64,000 nt of DNA from Isoetes taiwanensis (Eukaryota > Streptophyta > Lycopodiopsida > Isoetales > Isoetaceae): NCBI GenBank assembly GCA_021234155.1, contig JAJEKV010000005.1, positions 2,852,215 through 2,916,214 on the forward strand, written 5' to 3'. Shown here in pieces: positions 32,888-44,452 of the stretch. The notes beneath the pieces were generated by a model that ran no database searches, was not told the origin of the DNA, and saw only the letters and a program-made list of their open reading frames with translations. Position numbers and translations under genes: made by a program. The stretch's first letter is position 1; each line of letters starts with the position of its first letter.

Positions 32888-34370
32888 ACTAATATGGTTG
32901 TAACTCCCGCTCTCTTAATACCTAATCTAGGTAGAAAGACGTATCTACAGCTCATTTAAATATCAATGGGAAGCCTAGTTCAATAGCACTCTTCAAACAT
33001 GCGAGCGCAGGAACACAAGGCAATGGTGCGAGTCCAAATCTCGTGTGCTCTCAAATTTACACACACTAGATGCTAGACAAAATTCTATCTAGTAAATGAG
33101 TCAGCAGAGGACAGGGGTCGGGAAAGAGAAATGCCAAGGTTGCCGTGATAAATTTCTTGTAATAATAATCATTGATACATCATCTTATCCACCTATATTA
33201 TCTCATTCTAATCAATATCATATAAATAATAGATAGAAATCAAATCCATACGCTACAGAATAAAATACTTGAAGATATTTGAATCCTCAGTATTAGAGTA
33301 ATACAGTTTCACTCTAGCAACTACCATTGGTGGGTGGAAATCCTATAATATCTTTTTTGAGATGGTACTAACGTTTAAAGTTTTTTCTTTTATCTGCATT
33401 TATATTGAGAGTGGAAATTTTGTAGTCGCCGTTAGAAACAATAACTTTGTATCCTTAAAATGTACATGGGAACACAAAAACAAATTGGATTCATACGCGG
33501 CATCTTCAAGAGAACATTGCATTATCATGATTGATCGATAATAGTCATGGTGCCCCAGTTATAGTGATGCTATCTATTTCCTTAGATCATTAAGATATTA
33601 TTTTTTGCCCCCATCTCTAGAGAAGCTCTACAGTAATAGTACTTTTTAGTCAAACTATGGAATATTGGATTCAAATAGATGGATCTGCAGTTCTATAATA
33701 TGGTTGTAACTCCAGCTCTCTTAATACCTAGCCTAAGTTGAAAGATGTACTACAGTTCATTTAAATATCAATAGGAAGCCTACTTCAAATATGCGAGTGC
33801 AGGAACACAAGGCAATGGTGCAAGTCCAAATCTCGTGTGCTCTCAAATTGACATACACTCGATGTTAGACAAAATTCTAGCCAGTAAGTGAGTCAGCAGA
33901 GGACAGGGGTCGGGAAAGAGAAATGTCAAGGCCGCCGCGATAAATTTCTTATAATAATAATCATTGATACTATGCATCTTATACACCTATATTATCTGAT
34001 TCTAATCATTATCATATAAATAATAGATAGAAATCAAATCCATATGCTACGATATAATTGACAGAAGATACAAGGCAGTGTATATTCATAGTCTGACAAA
34101 CTTCAAACATGATAGCATGGCCAATTATTAGACGACTTTATTTAAGAACCAATGCACTTACTGGAATAACTTCAACACCAACACTTCAACGCTCGTTCCA
34201 CTTCAAACATTCATAGTAGTGGACGAATTATTCAACGAACGTTGTTCATGGTAGCTTGGCCGATTATTAGACAAACTTTATATAAAACCACTACACTCAT
34301 GGAACAACTTCAAAACCAATGATATAGTAGTTTTTCACTACATCACTATGGGCTTTAAAATTGATGGTGT
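32856..34370. repeat. unit A spacer with internal partial tandem duplication
   Basis: The block 33308-34080 is a second, shortened copy of the sequence formed by 26955-27180, 27940-28020 and 32856-33290, with about 0.75 kb missing in the middle. Markers are GCATTTATATTGAGAGTGG, TTGCCCCCATCT and GTCAGCAGAGGACAGGGGTC, each present twice. Unit B has the same arrangement, so the duplication is older than the A/B duplication. No genes here. Confidence 0.7.
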
Positions 34371-34525
34371 ATGCACGCATACCTTCCACTTCAAATGTAC
34401 CATATTCATCATAGTCCCATAGTACATTCTCACGTCCTTGCTAAACTTGTCATAATGAGTAGTCCATGGCCCCCCCTCAGTATAGGTTTAGTTTGCTTTC
34501 AAGCTAGTTATACGTATTATCAAAG

Positions 34526-35460
34526 ATGGCAAGAAAACAGGCAAGACCCTTTGAGATGCCCGGATTTATAAGACCAGAATTAGCACCTTCAAGTGCAAGT
34601 AAAGCTTTTGATAATGAATTTGAAGAGCATACAAAAGAGCTAGCAAGAGAGATGTCAAGAGTAAACCAAGCAAAAAGAAAATTCCAAGAAGATTGGTTGG
34701 AAAAATTTCGTTGGTTAGAAGAAGACCTTGAACAAGGTCTTCGTTGGTGTACTTATTGTAAGAAAGATCGCCATTCCAATAGTCTATTTGGCACAATGGT
34801 TGCCAGGAATTTCAAGACTTCGGCCCTTGAAGATCATGCACGAAGCCAAGCACATCGAGAAGCTATTCTTCTTATGGACCACGAGAAGGATGGGCTCGAA
34901 CGATGCACGCAAAAAAAGAAGGCTTATGTGGAGGCTTCAGTTGAGAAGATATTTAAGTGCGCTTATTTTATAGCGAAAGAGGACATGGCTTTCATGAAAC
35001 TAGCAAACCTTTTGGAGCTTTTGAGGGAATGTGGAGTGGAAGATTTTCCTACCATGTATAATGATAATAAGGCATGTGCAAGCTTCGTGTTTCATATGAA
35101 TAGGGCCAATGAATTTGAGATATATGCACGCTGTATAAAGGGCCCATGGTTTGGAATAATGGTTGATGAATCGACCGACATAAGTGTGACAAAGAATATG
35201 ATTTTTTATGCCACTTTCATGGAAGGAAGGCGTGTGTGTACTTGCTACCTAGGCATTGTTGTTGTGAAAGATAGTGATGCAAAATCAATTACCAAGCGCA
35301 TATTGGAAATATTGAAAAAGAATGGGACTTGGATGTGAAGAAAATGATGGGATTTGGTAGTGATGGTGCATCGGTCATAGTGGGCACAAATACGGGAGTT
35401 GCAACGCAACTACCCTTCATTGTTGTGCACATCGAACAAATTTATGTGTGCAAGAGGTTT
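34526..35460 (+). pseudogene. hAT-type transposase with TTF zinc finger, truncated (unit A copy)
   Basis: A 270-codon frame (34526-35338) continues in a shifted frame to about 35460. The TTF-type finger lies at about residues 73-110: WCTYCKKDRHSNSL...ALEDHARSQAH. The hAT catalytic core begins with WFGIMVDESTDIS (about residue 210; first Asp), then VCTCYLGIVVVKDSDAKSI. After the shift comes MMGFGSDGASVIVGTNTGV (second Asp region) and a degraded PFIVVHIEQIYVC that corresponds to the family His-rich motif. The C-terminal dimerisation domain is missing. The family resembles ZNF862-like and related plant hAT proteins. The MARKQARPFEMPG start is plausible. Confidence 0.7.
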
Positions 35461-36515
35461 GTAAGAAGCCCACAATAAAGACCGCATGCAACATCAGTCT
35501 GCGAGGGAGGCGCTTCATTGTGCAACATCAGTGTGTGAGGGAGGCACTTGAGACAGGTCAATGGGGATGGTTAGCGTAAACTTGGACGCAAGTGCGGTGG
35601 TGTCAAGCAAGACCCTTGCCAAATCTGGGACTGATGGATCAGACAATGCAAGATGGCCTCCTGCAAACTCGTGAGGCAGTTCCAAACTTTTCAGAATACT
35701 ATTACAGGAACCTATGTGGAAAATACTATGATTTAGGTATATTTTTGCATTTTTTATCCATACCATTTGATCTTATCAATTGAGCAGTTTGAAATCGGCT
35801 TCAAATTCGCTATTTCTTGTTATGAGCACTTATTTTTTCACTTGCCTGCAATGTGAGACCATCAGAAGCGACCCCGCTTCCTACTTCTAAAACTACCCAT
35901 ATTAGGTCGACAACAGCTCATGGCAGTGCCAAGAACCTCCTTTCTCATGCATGCAAAGCCATGTTCGGGCAAAATCAGTGCTGTTGAGCTCAAATTGCGG
36001 CATCTGAACTAACATGAACATCCACAAAATTTTTTAGTAACAGATATTATTAGATGCCAAGCATATTGATGCCCATGCTCTATTTTTGGAATGTCATGTG
36101 CTCATAATGATTTGCTCTATGATTAATAGTCCAGCGGGTGAAGGCCAGAGGTTCCAAATATGATTCAGATATTGCTTGGAGATTTCACAGGTCATTCCAA
36201 AGTTGTACAACAGCTGGATATTGGCTAAAGCCTGCATATTGCTTGCAAGTCCAAAAACTAAACCATTTTTGCTGCAAATCTGAAACCCACCAACAAAATA
36301 TGAACGCATGCACCACAGATAGAAAAAAAACAACTCATTATCATATAAATAATAGATAGAAATCAAATCTACATGCTACGATATAATTGACAAGGCAAGA
36401 TTCAAGGCAATGTTTGATATTCATATAGTATGGCCAATTATTAGACCACTTATTAACAACTTGACAAACTTCATTCATGATAGCATGGCCAATTATTAGA
36501 CGACTTTATATAAAA
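35460..36515. other. non-coding spacer of unit A with a short tandem repeat
   Basis: At about 35480-35550 GCAACATCAGTGTGTGAGGG with AGGCGCTTCATT is repeated in tandem, and unit B has the same. The rest has no coding or structural signature and is shared with unit B (54040-55260). Confidence 0.45.
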
Positions 36516-36518
36516 CCA

Positions 36519-37768
36519 CTACATTACTGGAACAACTTCAAAACCAATGATATAGTAGTTTTTCACTACATCACTATGAGCTTTTGTTTTGATGGTGTAT
36601 GCACGTATACCTTCCACTTCAAATGTACCATATTCATCATAGTACATTCTCATGTCCTTGCTAAACTTGTCATAATGAGTACTCCATGGCCCCCCCTCAG
36701 GATTAGAGTAATACAGTTTCACCCATGGTGTAGAAAGTATATCAGCACTGCGCTGGGTAAGGTTGAAGGTTGCCACATTGGGATTGTTAGAGCTACTAAC
36801 AATCACATCCACATCACGAGAATCATAATCATTATTATCAACAAGATAATATACTGAAGCCTCACCTGCATGGCCTCTTCACTCAAAACCCCGCCACCGA
36901 GCTCGAACCAAGATCCGTGGTAAACATGGAGACAAGCATGGCTGCATGAACACCGGGGCATACTATAGTAGGTCTTTGTGGCCCCAAAAAAAGGGACGAA
37001 ACTCAAGTTGGTAATGGGCCTTCTTATTCACCATATCAATATCATACTCGACCCTAGCTTTGATGCAAGGCATACCACCATGCCAGAGAGTATGGAAGTT
37101 CATGACTCCAAAGAACCATCCCACCAAGGTTCATGACAATGCCGCCCATATTCGGTAAGCAAACTCCCCACCGCTTCGACGAAGTGATCATACGCATACA
37201 TGATCCGAAAGGCACCGCCGAGGCTACTGGGTTGATATCGTCGCGGGAAGCCTGAGATCTCAGAGTCACTATAGCCACAATCCTGGCCACGAGGATCATC
37301 TCGAGAGAAGAGAGACATACAACGCGAGATTTGATCCATACGAGAGGACGGTGTGTGCCTCATATAGCTAGGCTGGGAAAAGAGGTTGAGGACGTGGACA
37401 AGGGTGGCCTTGAGGGACTCGAACTGTACAACCACCTTGCTTGAGCCAAGGTTAGGGTTATCACGGAAGCTGTGTACGGAGAGGGTATAATCCTGGCCAG
37501 ATTGGGCTATGGTGAGGTTGTAAGCTCGGGCCTGGTCGGCTATAACTGCAGCGAGAGCTTGGTCTATCATTTTGCCCACAGATTCGAAGAGCGAATCCAT
37601 GGCTTCCTTCCTCTGCTCTAGCGTCCTGTTGAGGAAAGCCAGACCCCATATCTGCCCGAAAATCTCCTGCACAAAAGCTCCCACTACCGGAATCAATCCC
37701 AATGAAGCTGAGATCCCCTTCTCGAACCCATCTATCAGAGCTTGATCCACCACATCAGACATTTTCAC
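36519..37768 (-). pseudogene. Cry (delta-endotoxin) domain I-like protein gene, frame-disrupted in this sequence
   Basis: The first frame (37768-37100, 222 codons) is mostly helical. It has a hydrophobic helix, SLGLIPVVGAFVQEIFGQIW (residues 22-41), then KMIDQALAAVIADQARAYN (about 66-84) and VVVQFESLKATLVHVLNLF (about 112-130), followed by SQPSY. The order and spacing resemble the pore-forming helical domain I of three-domain Cry proteins, which inserts into gut-cell membranes. A later frame (37006-36890) and a last frame (36812-36519, with PWVKLYYSNPEGGPWSTHY) would supply the rest. At least two frame changes separate the parts; they could be introns, true damage or sequence error. No signal peptide is seen. 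Family assignment is by pattern only. Activity, target and secretion are unknown. Confidence 0.45.
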
Positions 37769-37800
37769 AGGCTATTCTTCCAGATACAAGCTTTCCCTTT

Positions 37801-37810
37801 TCTTATAGAA
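37801..37810 (-). promoter_or_regulatory. TATA-like element upstream of the Cry-like gene
   Basis: The minus strand reads TTCTATAAGA, about 35-40 bp before the ATG. The partial paralogue has a similar CTATAAGAAG at 39754-39763. Their upstream sequences remain alignable for roughly 100 bp, suggesting the promoter was duplicated with the gene. Confidence 0.35.
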
Positions 37811-37989
37811 TACGTTCCTTCGCCCGGTTTTGCAATGATATAGTAGCTTCTTCATGCACTTGCATTTCGTTGCATGATATAGTAGTTTTTTCATGCACAT
37901 GCATTGCATTGCGTCATGAATGCAACGTCAAGCCCAGTGAACACAAGCTTGGTAATATTTGCTCTATTTGTATATGTACTTAAAACGAG

Positions 37990-39440
37990 GAATTAAAGTT
38001 ATATTTACACTTTTGATCAATATTTTTAGGTTCAATGTTTTCAGAGGTTGCAATGGCATCATCACAGTTTGCAGAAGTCCAACTACAAGGGCGTGTAGGT
38101 GGGTAATTGTGTTGAAGTAATCTTGAATTAGACCTAGTACTTCTTTGAAGTTTGCTTCTAAGCTGCCTTTTAACAATGGGGAAGTCCACTACAATATAAT
38201 TGTGTCTGCATTTTTGAGTCTGTCTTTGAAAGAAGTTACTGGTATGTTTTGGAAGAAAAAGATTATAGAAATGGATCCATATAATAGGTAAGCATATAAA
38301 TCACTAGTTAAGACGAATGCTTCCCATCCACAACACTATGTAGTATGTATATATCCTTACGCTGTGCGTTGAACTGCAGTTGCCTCTATTTATCTGCACC
38401 AGGTAGATTCTTCACAAATGGGAAAGTGATGTAAGTTCTTTCATGGATTCTCGAGAAATAGGAAGGTCTGCTTTCACGGTCACATATCCCAATCATCATA
38501 TAGCCAGATGCATTACAAGACCTCACCAATAATGGCATCTGCTATCTGTTTATATCAATTTAAGTACATTTGTATTGATCTAGCTGTATATTCTTTTAGA
38601 CTAAATTTGTTTTCGTTGAAGGCAATAATAATGAAAAGACTTCATGGAAAGATATGCATGTCGGTGTTCATTGCAGTAGAAGCATGTTGGAATGCTGTTG
38701 GAGAGGTTAATCTATGCGGACTACCATGCCCACTGTTCAAAGTGTTTCAGACATGTAGCAACTTCTAAAAGACAATACATGATATATACTTCATTCACAA
38801 TTGTTAACATCATGTAGCAGCTATAGGTCTCCTCATACAGATTAATCAGGTCTAATTCTACAGATAACATGACTATTTGGTTCTATTGTGCTGTTCTTAA
38901 TTGTATGGGTATCTAAATAGCATGGAGGGATGTTGTACATTGCCCAGTTTCCAAGGTTCATAACCATGTTACTAGCTGATTCCTCAGTAAAAGCTTCAAC
39001 ATGCCATACATTTCCACTAAAACATTGTTATGCTTTTTCAGGATTTGGAGTACACGCTGTCAAAGGTCATTCTCTATTTGTCTGCCCAGGATATAAGCAT
39101 TGCCATAAAATTGTCACTTCATACAAATTCTCAGCCAGGCATCCTGATTTTAGCAGATGGAGACACATGTTTAAGCCATAAACAGTGTTCTCGCTCGCTT
39201 CCTTATTTAACTTGTAAAGACAGTCCAATTGTTATTTGCGCAGAAGCAAGAGGTAATGTTTGATCTTATTCTTTATGATGTGCAACTTTCTTTATGCATA
39301 ATCTAGAGATAAGAACATAAAAGGTTTAGATCATGTGTTGTCACTTTTATAAAATTAGGGAGAATTACAATCTTGAAAATGCAAAAGTAAGTATATGATC
39401 TTGTGGGATATGCACATAAATGCAATATTATAGATAAAAT
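37990..39440. other. unassigned segment with possible exon-like pieces
   Basis: A plus-strand stretch ending at 38288 (KKKIIEMDPYNR followed by GTAAGC) looks like an exon with a donor site. Another at about 39041-39255 follows a TTTTTCAG acceptor (DLEYTLSKVILYLSAQD, ILILADGDTCLS). I do not recognise the protein and cannot connect the pieces. The segment lies between the two Cry-like copies and is missing from unit B. Confidence 0.25.
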
Positions 39441-39456
39441 TTATTGATGGAGTGTA

Positions 39457-39693
39457 TCATTTTGCAGCAGTGAGAGGTTGGTTTAACATTTTGCCCAAGG
39501 ATTCAAGAGTGAATCCATGGCTGCCTTCCTCTGCTCCAGCGCTTCTGTTGAGGAAAGCCAGACCCCATATCTGCCCGAAAATCTCCTGCACAAAACCTCC
39601 CACTACTGGAATCAATCCCAACGAAACTGAAATCCCCTTCTCAAAGCCATCTATCGGAGCTTGATCCACCACATCAGACATTCCCACACACAA
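39457..39693 (-). pseudogene. partial paralogue of the Cry-like gene, N-terminal part only
   Basis: The frame matches the first 75-80 residues of the gene at 37768 (MSDVVDQAPIDGFEKGIS, LGLIPVVGGFVQEIFGQIWG), with a shift near the residue-50 region and loss of similarity after about 39470. Only the first helices remain, so no complete pore-forming domain is encoded. It lies 1.9 kb upstream of the larger copy, on the same strand, and shares its proximal promoter sequence, which indicates a local tandem duplication. Confidence 0.6.
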
Positions 39694-40513
39694 AGGCGAT
39701 TCTTCTTATCAAACACGCTCTTAATCGACGATTTTCACATACAAACTCTCCCTCTTCTTATAGCATACGCTGTTATTTCCTTCGTCCAGTTTTGCACAGT
39801 ATTGGTACTACCAAAAAAAAAGCAGCGCATCACCTCCGAAGCCCGAGCCATTTTTGTTCCCTAGTCTGTCTTTGCACATGTTGATACTGTCGAACAGAAC
39901 CCACAAAAACAACAGTTTTTGTTGTTTTCCTATTCTTCTTAACATCGCTGGTGATATTTCCTTTTCTCTGAGGCTTGCAGAGATCAGATCTCATACGAAC
40001 AAGGTTCGGCTATATCTTGAATAATAGACGTGGCACTTCTCAGCGCATCGAAGGAGAGATTTTTGTCAACTTCTCATTCACTTGCATTATTTTTTCATTC
40101 TTTAGCCTGGTTTTGCATAGTACTGGTACTATAAGTTGTTAGAATTAAGTGTTTTCTATGATTACAATAGTTTAAGAAGATAGTATTTTGGTTTCCTTAA
40201 CTTATGCATTATGAACATGAATTATCAAGAGCTCGGTCAGGAGCCTATTAAGGCATTATCATTTGGCAAAACACAAGGAGGTTACATGTATTTAAATGAT
40301 AATCTGCATGGGAGGATTTACCGAGGCAGTTGCTCTTGTTGTCTATTGTCTGCATTCTTCATCACCTTAGAAATATTGATATTTCATCTTTGTGAAGATC
40401 ATATTTTAACAGGTTATGGGCCCACGTTGCAATTAATCTGCTCGCATTAATCCTTGCCTGATTTTGTCCTTGAATATCCTCTGTGCCTTTAACTGTATTA
40501 AACTATCTGTACA

Positions 40514-41095
40514 ATGGAGAATTCCGGCACTATCAATGCTTTTGAGTGGAAGATCTCTCGGTTTTCAGGAAAAAATTTCATGCTGTCGAAAAGGCAGATC
40601 CAGATGATCCTGGAGGATAAGGGCCTTGGGGGGGTCGTTAATCCAGGGGAGCATTGGAACGAGGTCAATCTTACTGCGTCTAATGGTGATGAAGATGTTG
40701 CAACTGAGGGTGACGCAACCATTGAGGTTGTTTTGAATGAATCGGTCACCGCCTTCATTGAGAAGGATCATAAGGCCTGGTTAGTAATTTGCTGCAGTCT
40801 AGATGATTCTCTTGCGAGATTGGTGAGGGGAGCATCATCGGCTCAGAGGCTATTTAGCAGATTCTAATGAATCACTATGCCTTTGATTTGGCTGGCAACT
40901 GTCTTGCTCTAAGGAAGAAGCTCTATAGTCTACATTTGGCTGAAGGGGGCGATTCTTACGAGCATGCATGCACCATGAGGGAGATGTGGGACGAATTACA
41001 AAGCCACCGGAGTTGATATCACGTAAGATGAGAAGGTGAGTATGATGTTAAAATCGCTTATTTGCAAAAAGACACCCCGAGCATCTTGAATAATG
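40514..41095 (+). pseudogene. Copia-type gag fragment
   Basis: The frame starts MENSGTINAFEWKISRFSGKN, where FSGKNFMLSKRQIQMILEDK is the typical Ty1/Copia gag start. After a shift it continues with ALRKKLYSLHLAEGGDSYEH and MREMWDELQSH to about 41090. Gag forms the virus-like particle of the retrotransposon. The fragment ends where the oppositely oriented Gypsy sequence begins, and no Copia LTR is seen. It is absent from unit B because of the B deletion. Confidence 0.7.
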
Positions 41096-41110
41096 AAGCT
41101 TGAAGCAAGT

Positions 41111-42190
41111 CTATGAGATTCTTGTACTCAATAACCAAATCATCAGCAGTTGAAATATTCTCACACACTCGAAAGAGTGGCTCCCGTACAGGCTGACTAT
41201 AGATCGCCTTAAAGGCTGACTATAGATCGCCTTAAAAGGGGTCATCTTTATGGTAGACTGATAGGTGTTATTATAGACAAATTTAGCAATAGTCAAATAC
41301 TCCTCCCAATGATCTTGATTCTCATTGACAAACCCCACCACAAACCCCTTAAGATGGAGCAAATAACTATATTTATTACCCGGATTGTCCATCGCTTTTT
41401 GGGTAAAAAGCAGTGGAGAATCTTAATTCTATTCCCAATTGCATAAACAATGTCTTCCAGGATTTACTGCTAAACTTTGTATCACGATCGGATACAATAA
41501 TCTTTGGCAACTCATGTAGCCTAAATATATTTTTGATAAAGAGCGTAGCCGCACTATAAGCTGTCAACTTATCTGAACAAGGAATAAAGTGTACGTGTTT
41601 AGTTAAGTGTTTAGTTAAATAATCGACAATTGTTCAAATGACAGTATTCTTGCAAGAACTTGCAGGAAGACCAACAATAAAATCCATAATGATTTGCTCC
41701 TGCTTTGCTTCTAGAATAGACAAGGATAAAGGAACACCATGAGGTTTCTTGTTCGCTTTATTTATCCGTTGAGTAACGCAATGATGAATATGAATCAAGA
41801 CATCTCTTTGCAATCCAGGCCAAATAAAGTATGGTTCAAGCTTTGCCAAAGTCGCCAATTATATTGCTGCATCAATATGCATAAAAGTAACCCCATTTCA
41901 ATTGCCTTTCCGATAATGTTTTATGTGAAACAATGTGCCTAATGCTTTGGCGGTCAATCAAAATATGAACCGTCGACCATGAAAGATAGTGTTGCCACTC
42001 TTTCAAAGCATGAATGATAGCCAGAAATTCAAGCGCCATGCACATCTTCAAATATTCGCCCCATTAGCTTCGCAAAAGAAGCTGGTGCATTTGTAATTCC
42101 GAATGGCATGACTAAAAACTCATAATGTCCAAAGGTTGTTCGAAACACAGTCTTATGAACATCTTCAGGCGCAATCTTAAGTTGCCTTTT
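41111..42190 (-). pseudogene. Gypsy RT palm, RNase H and integrase (unit A)
   Basis: In order on the minus strand: [20 protein letters not shown] and [14 protein letters not shown] (RT, about 42170-42030); LAIIHALKEWQHYLSWS (RNase H remnant); YFIWPGLQRDVLIHIHHCV (integrase zinc region, about 41840-41780); IIMDFIVGLPAS; IIVSDRDTKFSSKSWKTLF and STAFYPKSDGQS (integrase core with a catalytic Asp, about 41500-41380); EEYLTIAKFVYNN and MTPFKAIYSQP. Stops and shifts separate them. A 24-bp direct repeat, GGCTGACTATAGATCGCCTT, occurs twice at 41191-41234 but once in unit B. Confidence 0.8.
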
Positions 42191-42199
42191 AGAGCAAGC

Positions 42200-43720
42200 T
42201 CATAATATATTTTTCGTAGCCTATTTTGACTAAAAAGCAGTACCATGAAACAATATCCAGTGATGGAGTGTTGCACATCAATTTCACTGGCATACGCGAC
42301 ATCACTATAACTTGTCAGTTTGAGAGCAATTTCACTAGCATTATAACTTGTCAGTTTGAGAGTAATCCCCCTTAGTGTGAGGCTCGTAATCAATTGTTCC
42401 TTGCAGATAAACAAGAACTCGTTTGACAAGCAGCCAATAATAGGGCCTTAGATTAGTAAGAAATGGACTCATCACTACATGAGATATATCAGGGCGGGTA
42501 CAAATGGCAACACTTTAATAAAGGAAGGAAGGAAGAAAGTATATTTTAACGTCCACGAAGGCCAAGTACTCGAGACATCGAAGCCTTATTTTCTGGAGTT
42601 TGAGGGCATTGGTCGTTGGACAACTAAGTGTTGATATCCAAGCGAGTGCTTATTGGTTTGCAAAACTCATATTCTTCTAACGCCCTCAATATATTTCTTT
42701 TGACTCAAGTGAATGGTATTGGTTACCGATATCGGATCACTTGGAGACCCAAATAGTAAGAGATCTCACTATGATCCGGGCATATAATATGCAACAGCCA
42801 ATAATTGAGACTTGCATTGTTGAAGTAAGGCAAGATCATTACTACAATGGTAGCATCGTCAATATACAAATCTATAGAGACAAGAGAATGGTATTGATGT
42901 TTAACATAGATGTTTGAATTTGTGCCTTCGGACCTAACCATTTGTTCTAAAAGGCATTAATGTGTTGATAGCATACATAAGGAGACTATTTAAGACAGTT
43001 CAAGGATTTTTGCAGCCATAAAACAAGGTGATTTTGCCCAAATGGCCATATCCTTCTAATTCACGCATGTAGATGTCTTTCTCTAATCGTCCATGGAGAA
43101 GGGCAGTTTTGACGTCCATTTGATGGATATGCATAGTTTCAGCTGTAGCTGTTAATAAGGCTAGTCGAGATTTGTAGATGCTCTGTATTATCTGCTAAAA
43201 CCACTTAATCTAATTAGTCTGTCCTAACAAACATTGTCCCAAGTCTCTGGAGAACTGTCTCAACCAAAGCCTCATCCATCGAAACTTGGTGCTTTTGCGC
43301 TTCCTGAGGTGCACAAAATAGAGCATTAACATCCACATCCTTCTATGATTGGCCTCAGTGGACGATAAAAAATCATTCTCATTCTCTATGAATATTATTC
43401 CCATAGGCTGATTGGCCTCAGTGGACGATAAAAAATCATTCTCATTCTCTATGAATATTACAATAGATTGATCAAAAATATTATCAATATCAAAAAAAGT
43501 AAATTGTATCACTTAAGTAAAGGAGCTGTAGAGGGTATCAATATTTGATATATTATATTGTGCTTACATGTTGAAGATTGATAGCCTGAAATCTTGCAAC
43601 CCTCGTATAATTTTGTTTTCTCATCTTGTACTGTATAAGCATCAAGATATCGACTCAGATCTACCTCCGATTGTATCTCCTAATTCTTAGACTCATTATT
43701 ATCTTGCTCCCCCACTCCAT
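42200..43720 (-). mobile_element. Copia pol fragment embedded in the Gypsy element (unit A)
   Basis: The minus strand carries Ty1/Copia motifs in correct order: MHIHQMDVKTALLHGRLEKD and IYMRELEGYG (about 43140-43040), LVSIDLYIDDATIVV (degenerate catalytic box, about 42860), SEISYYLGLQVIRYR (about 42740) and RNase H LTSYSDVAYASEIDVQHSIT (about 42330-42250). It interrupts the Gypsy RT between its first motif and the palm. Near its 5' side (about 43345-43460) lies a tandem copy of a LINE 3' end. No LTR or target duplication was found. Confidence 0.75.
43345..43460 (+). repeat. tandem dimer of a LINE 3' end (about 60-bp unit)
   Basis: GATTGGCCTCAGTGGACGAT and AAAAAATCATTCTCATTCTC occur twice in tandem, separated by CCCATAGGCT. 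The same words end LINE-1 and LINE-2 (CCCATAGGCC...GGACGATAAAA). Only the last tens of bases of a LINE are present. Unit B has the same dimer at 58938-59045. Confidence 0.7.
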
Positions 43721-43726
43721 TTAGTA

Positions 43727-44450
43727 CTACGTAAACTGTGCATGTACTACCTCTTCCAGAACCTGGTCTGTGAAGGGAAGCGGGAAGTGATCACGCTCCG
43801 TGGCCTGATTGAGTTTGCGATAGTCCATGCAGACGCGGATCTTACCGTTGTGTTTGAGAGCAATGACGATGGGGCTCACCCATTCGTAATGTTTGACCTC
43901 ATAAATCAAACCCCGTGAAATGGAGTTTATCAATTCTGCCTTGACGGTCCGCGGCCAATTGGGGTTGAGTCTTTATGACCGCCGCTGCTGGGCCACGCGA
44001 CGCGTGCATCCGGTTTAGTAGGAATGGTGAGTTCCCCCAAGTCTTTGTTGATACCCCGAAGATCTTTATAGCTCCAGGCAAAAATATGTTTGAATTTTTG
44101 AACAAGGGTGTGGCGCCGCGTCTTGCCATAGGTGGCTCCGGAGATTTGCGCCAGAAGATCTGACGGCCAACGTCCACAATCTCCACCTCCGGAGTCTGAA
44201 TGTGTGGAACAACTTTCGTGTCTTGAACAACGTGAGCAGGAGGTTGAAACATGATGGGATGAGCTGCATTTTGTGTGGTGAAGAAAAGCGGTTGCTGAGC
44301 GTCATGTAGCAGTGGTTGCTTCATGACGGCATGGACGTCCACTGTGTCTGGAGGAAGGACAGTGTCGGAAAAATGGTCAAGTCTTTGGATGCGATTGCAA
44401 GGAGCCAGGTAAGGGTCGAGCAGCGCAACCACAGCCTGGTCCTGATCCAG
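43727..44450 (-). pseudogene. Gypsy reverse transcriptase N-terminal part (unit A)
   Basis: EWVSPIVIALKHNGKIRVCM with DYRKLNQATERDHFPLPFTD and QVLEEV is the first RT block of Ty3/Gypsy elements (about 43930-43735). Upstream is a linker with IFLPGAIKIFGVSTK, disordered and shifted. Reverse transcription of the element RNA is interrupted here by the Copia fragment. Confidence 0.8.
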
Positions 44451-44452
44451 AG

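Noticed and set aside
33005-33060. tRNA-like B box in AATGGTGCGAGTCCAAATCTC
   Set aside because: No matching A box or cloverleaf. The word is part of a spacer repeated several times in units A and B.
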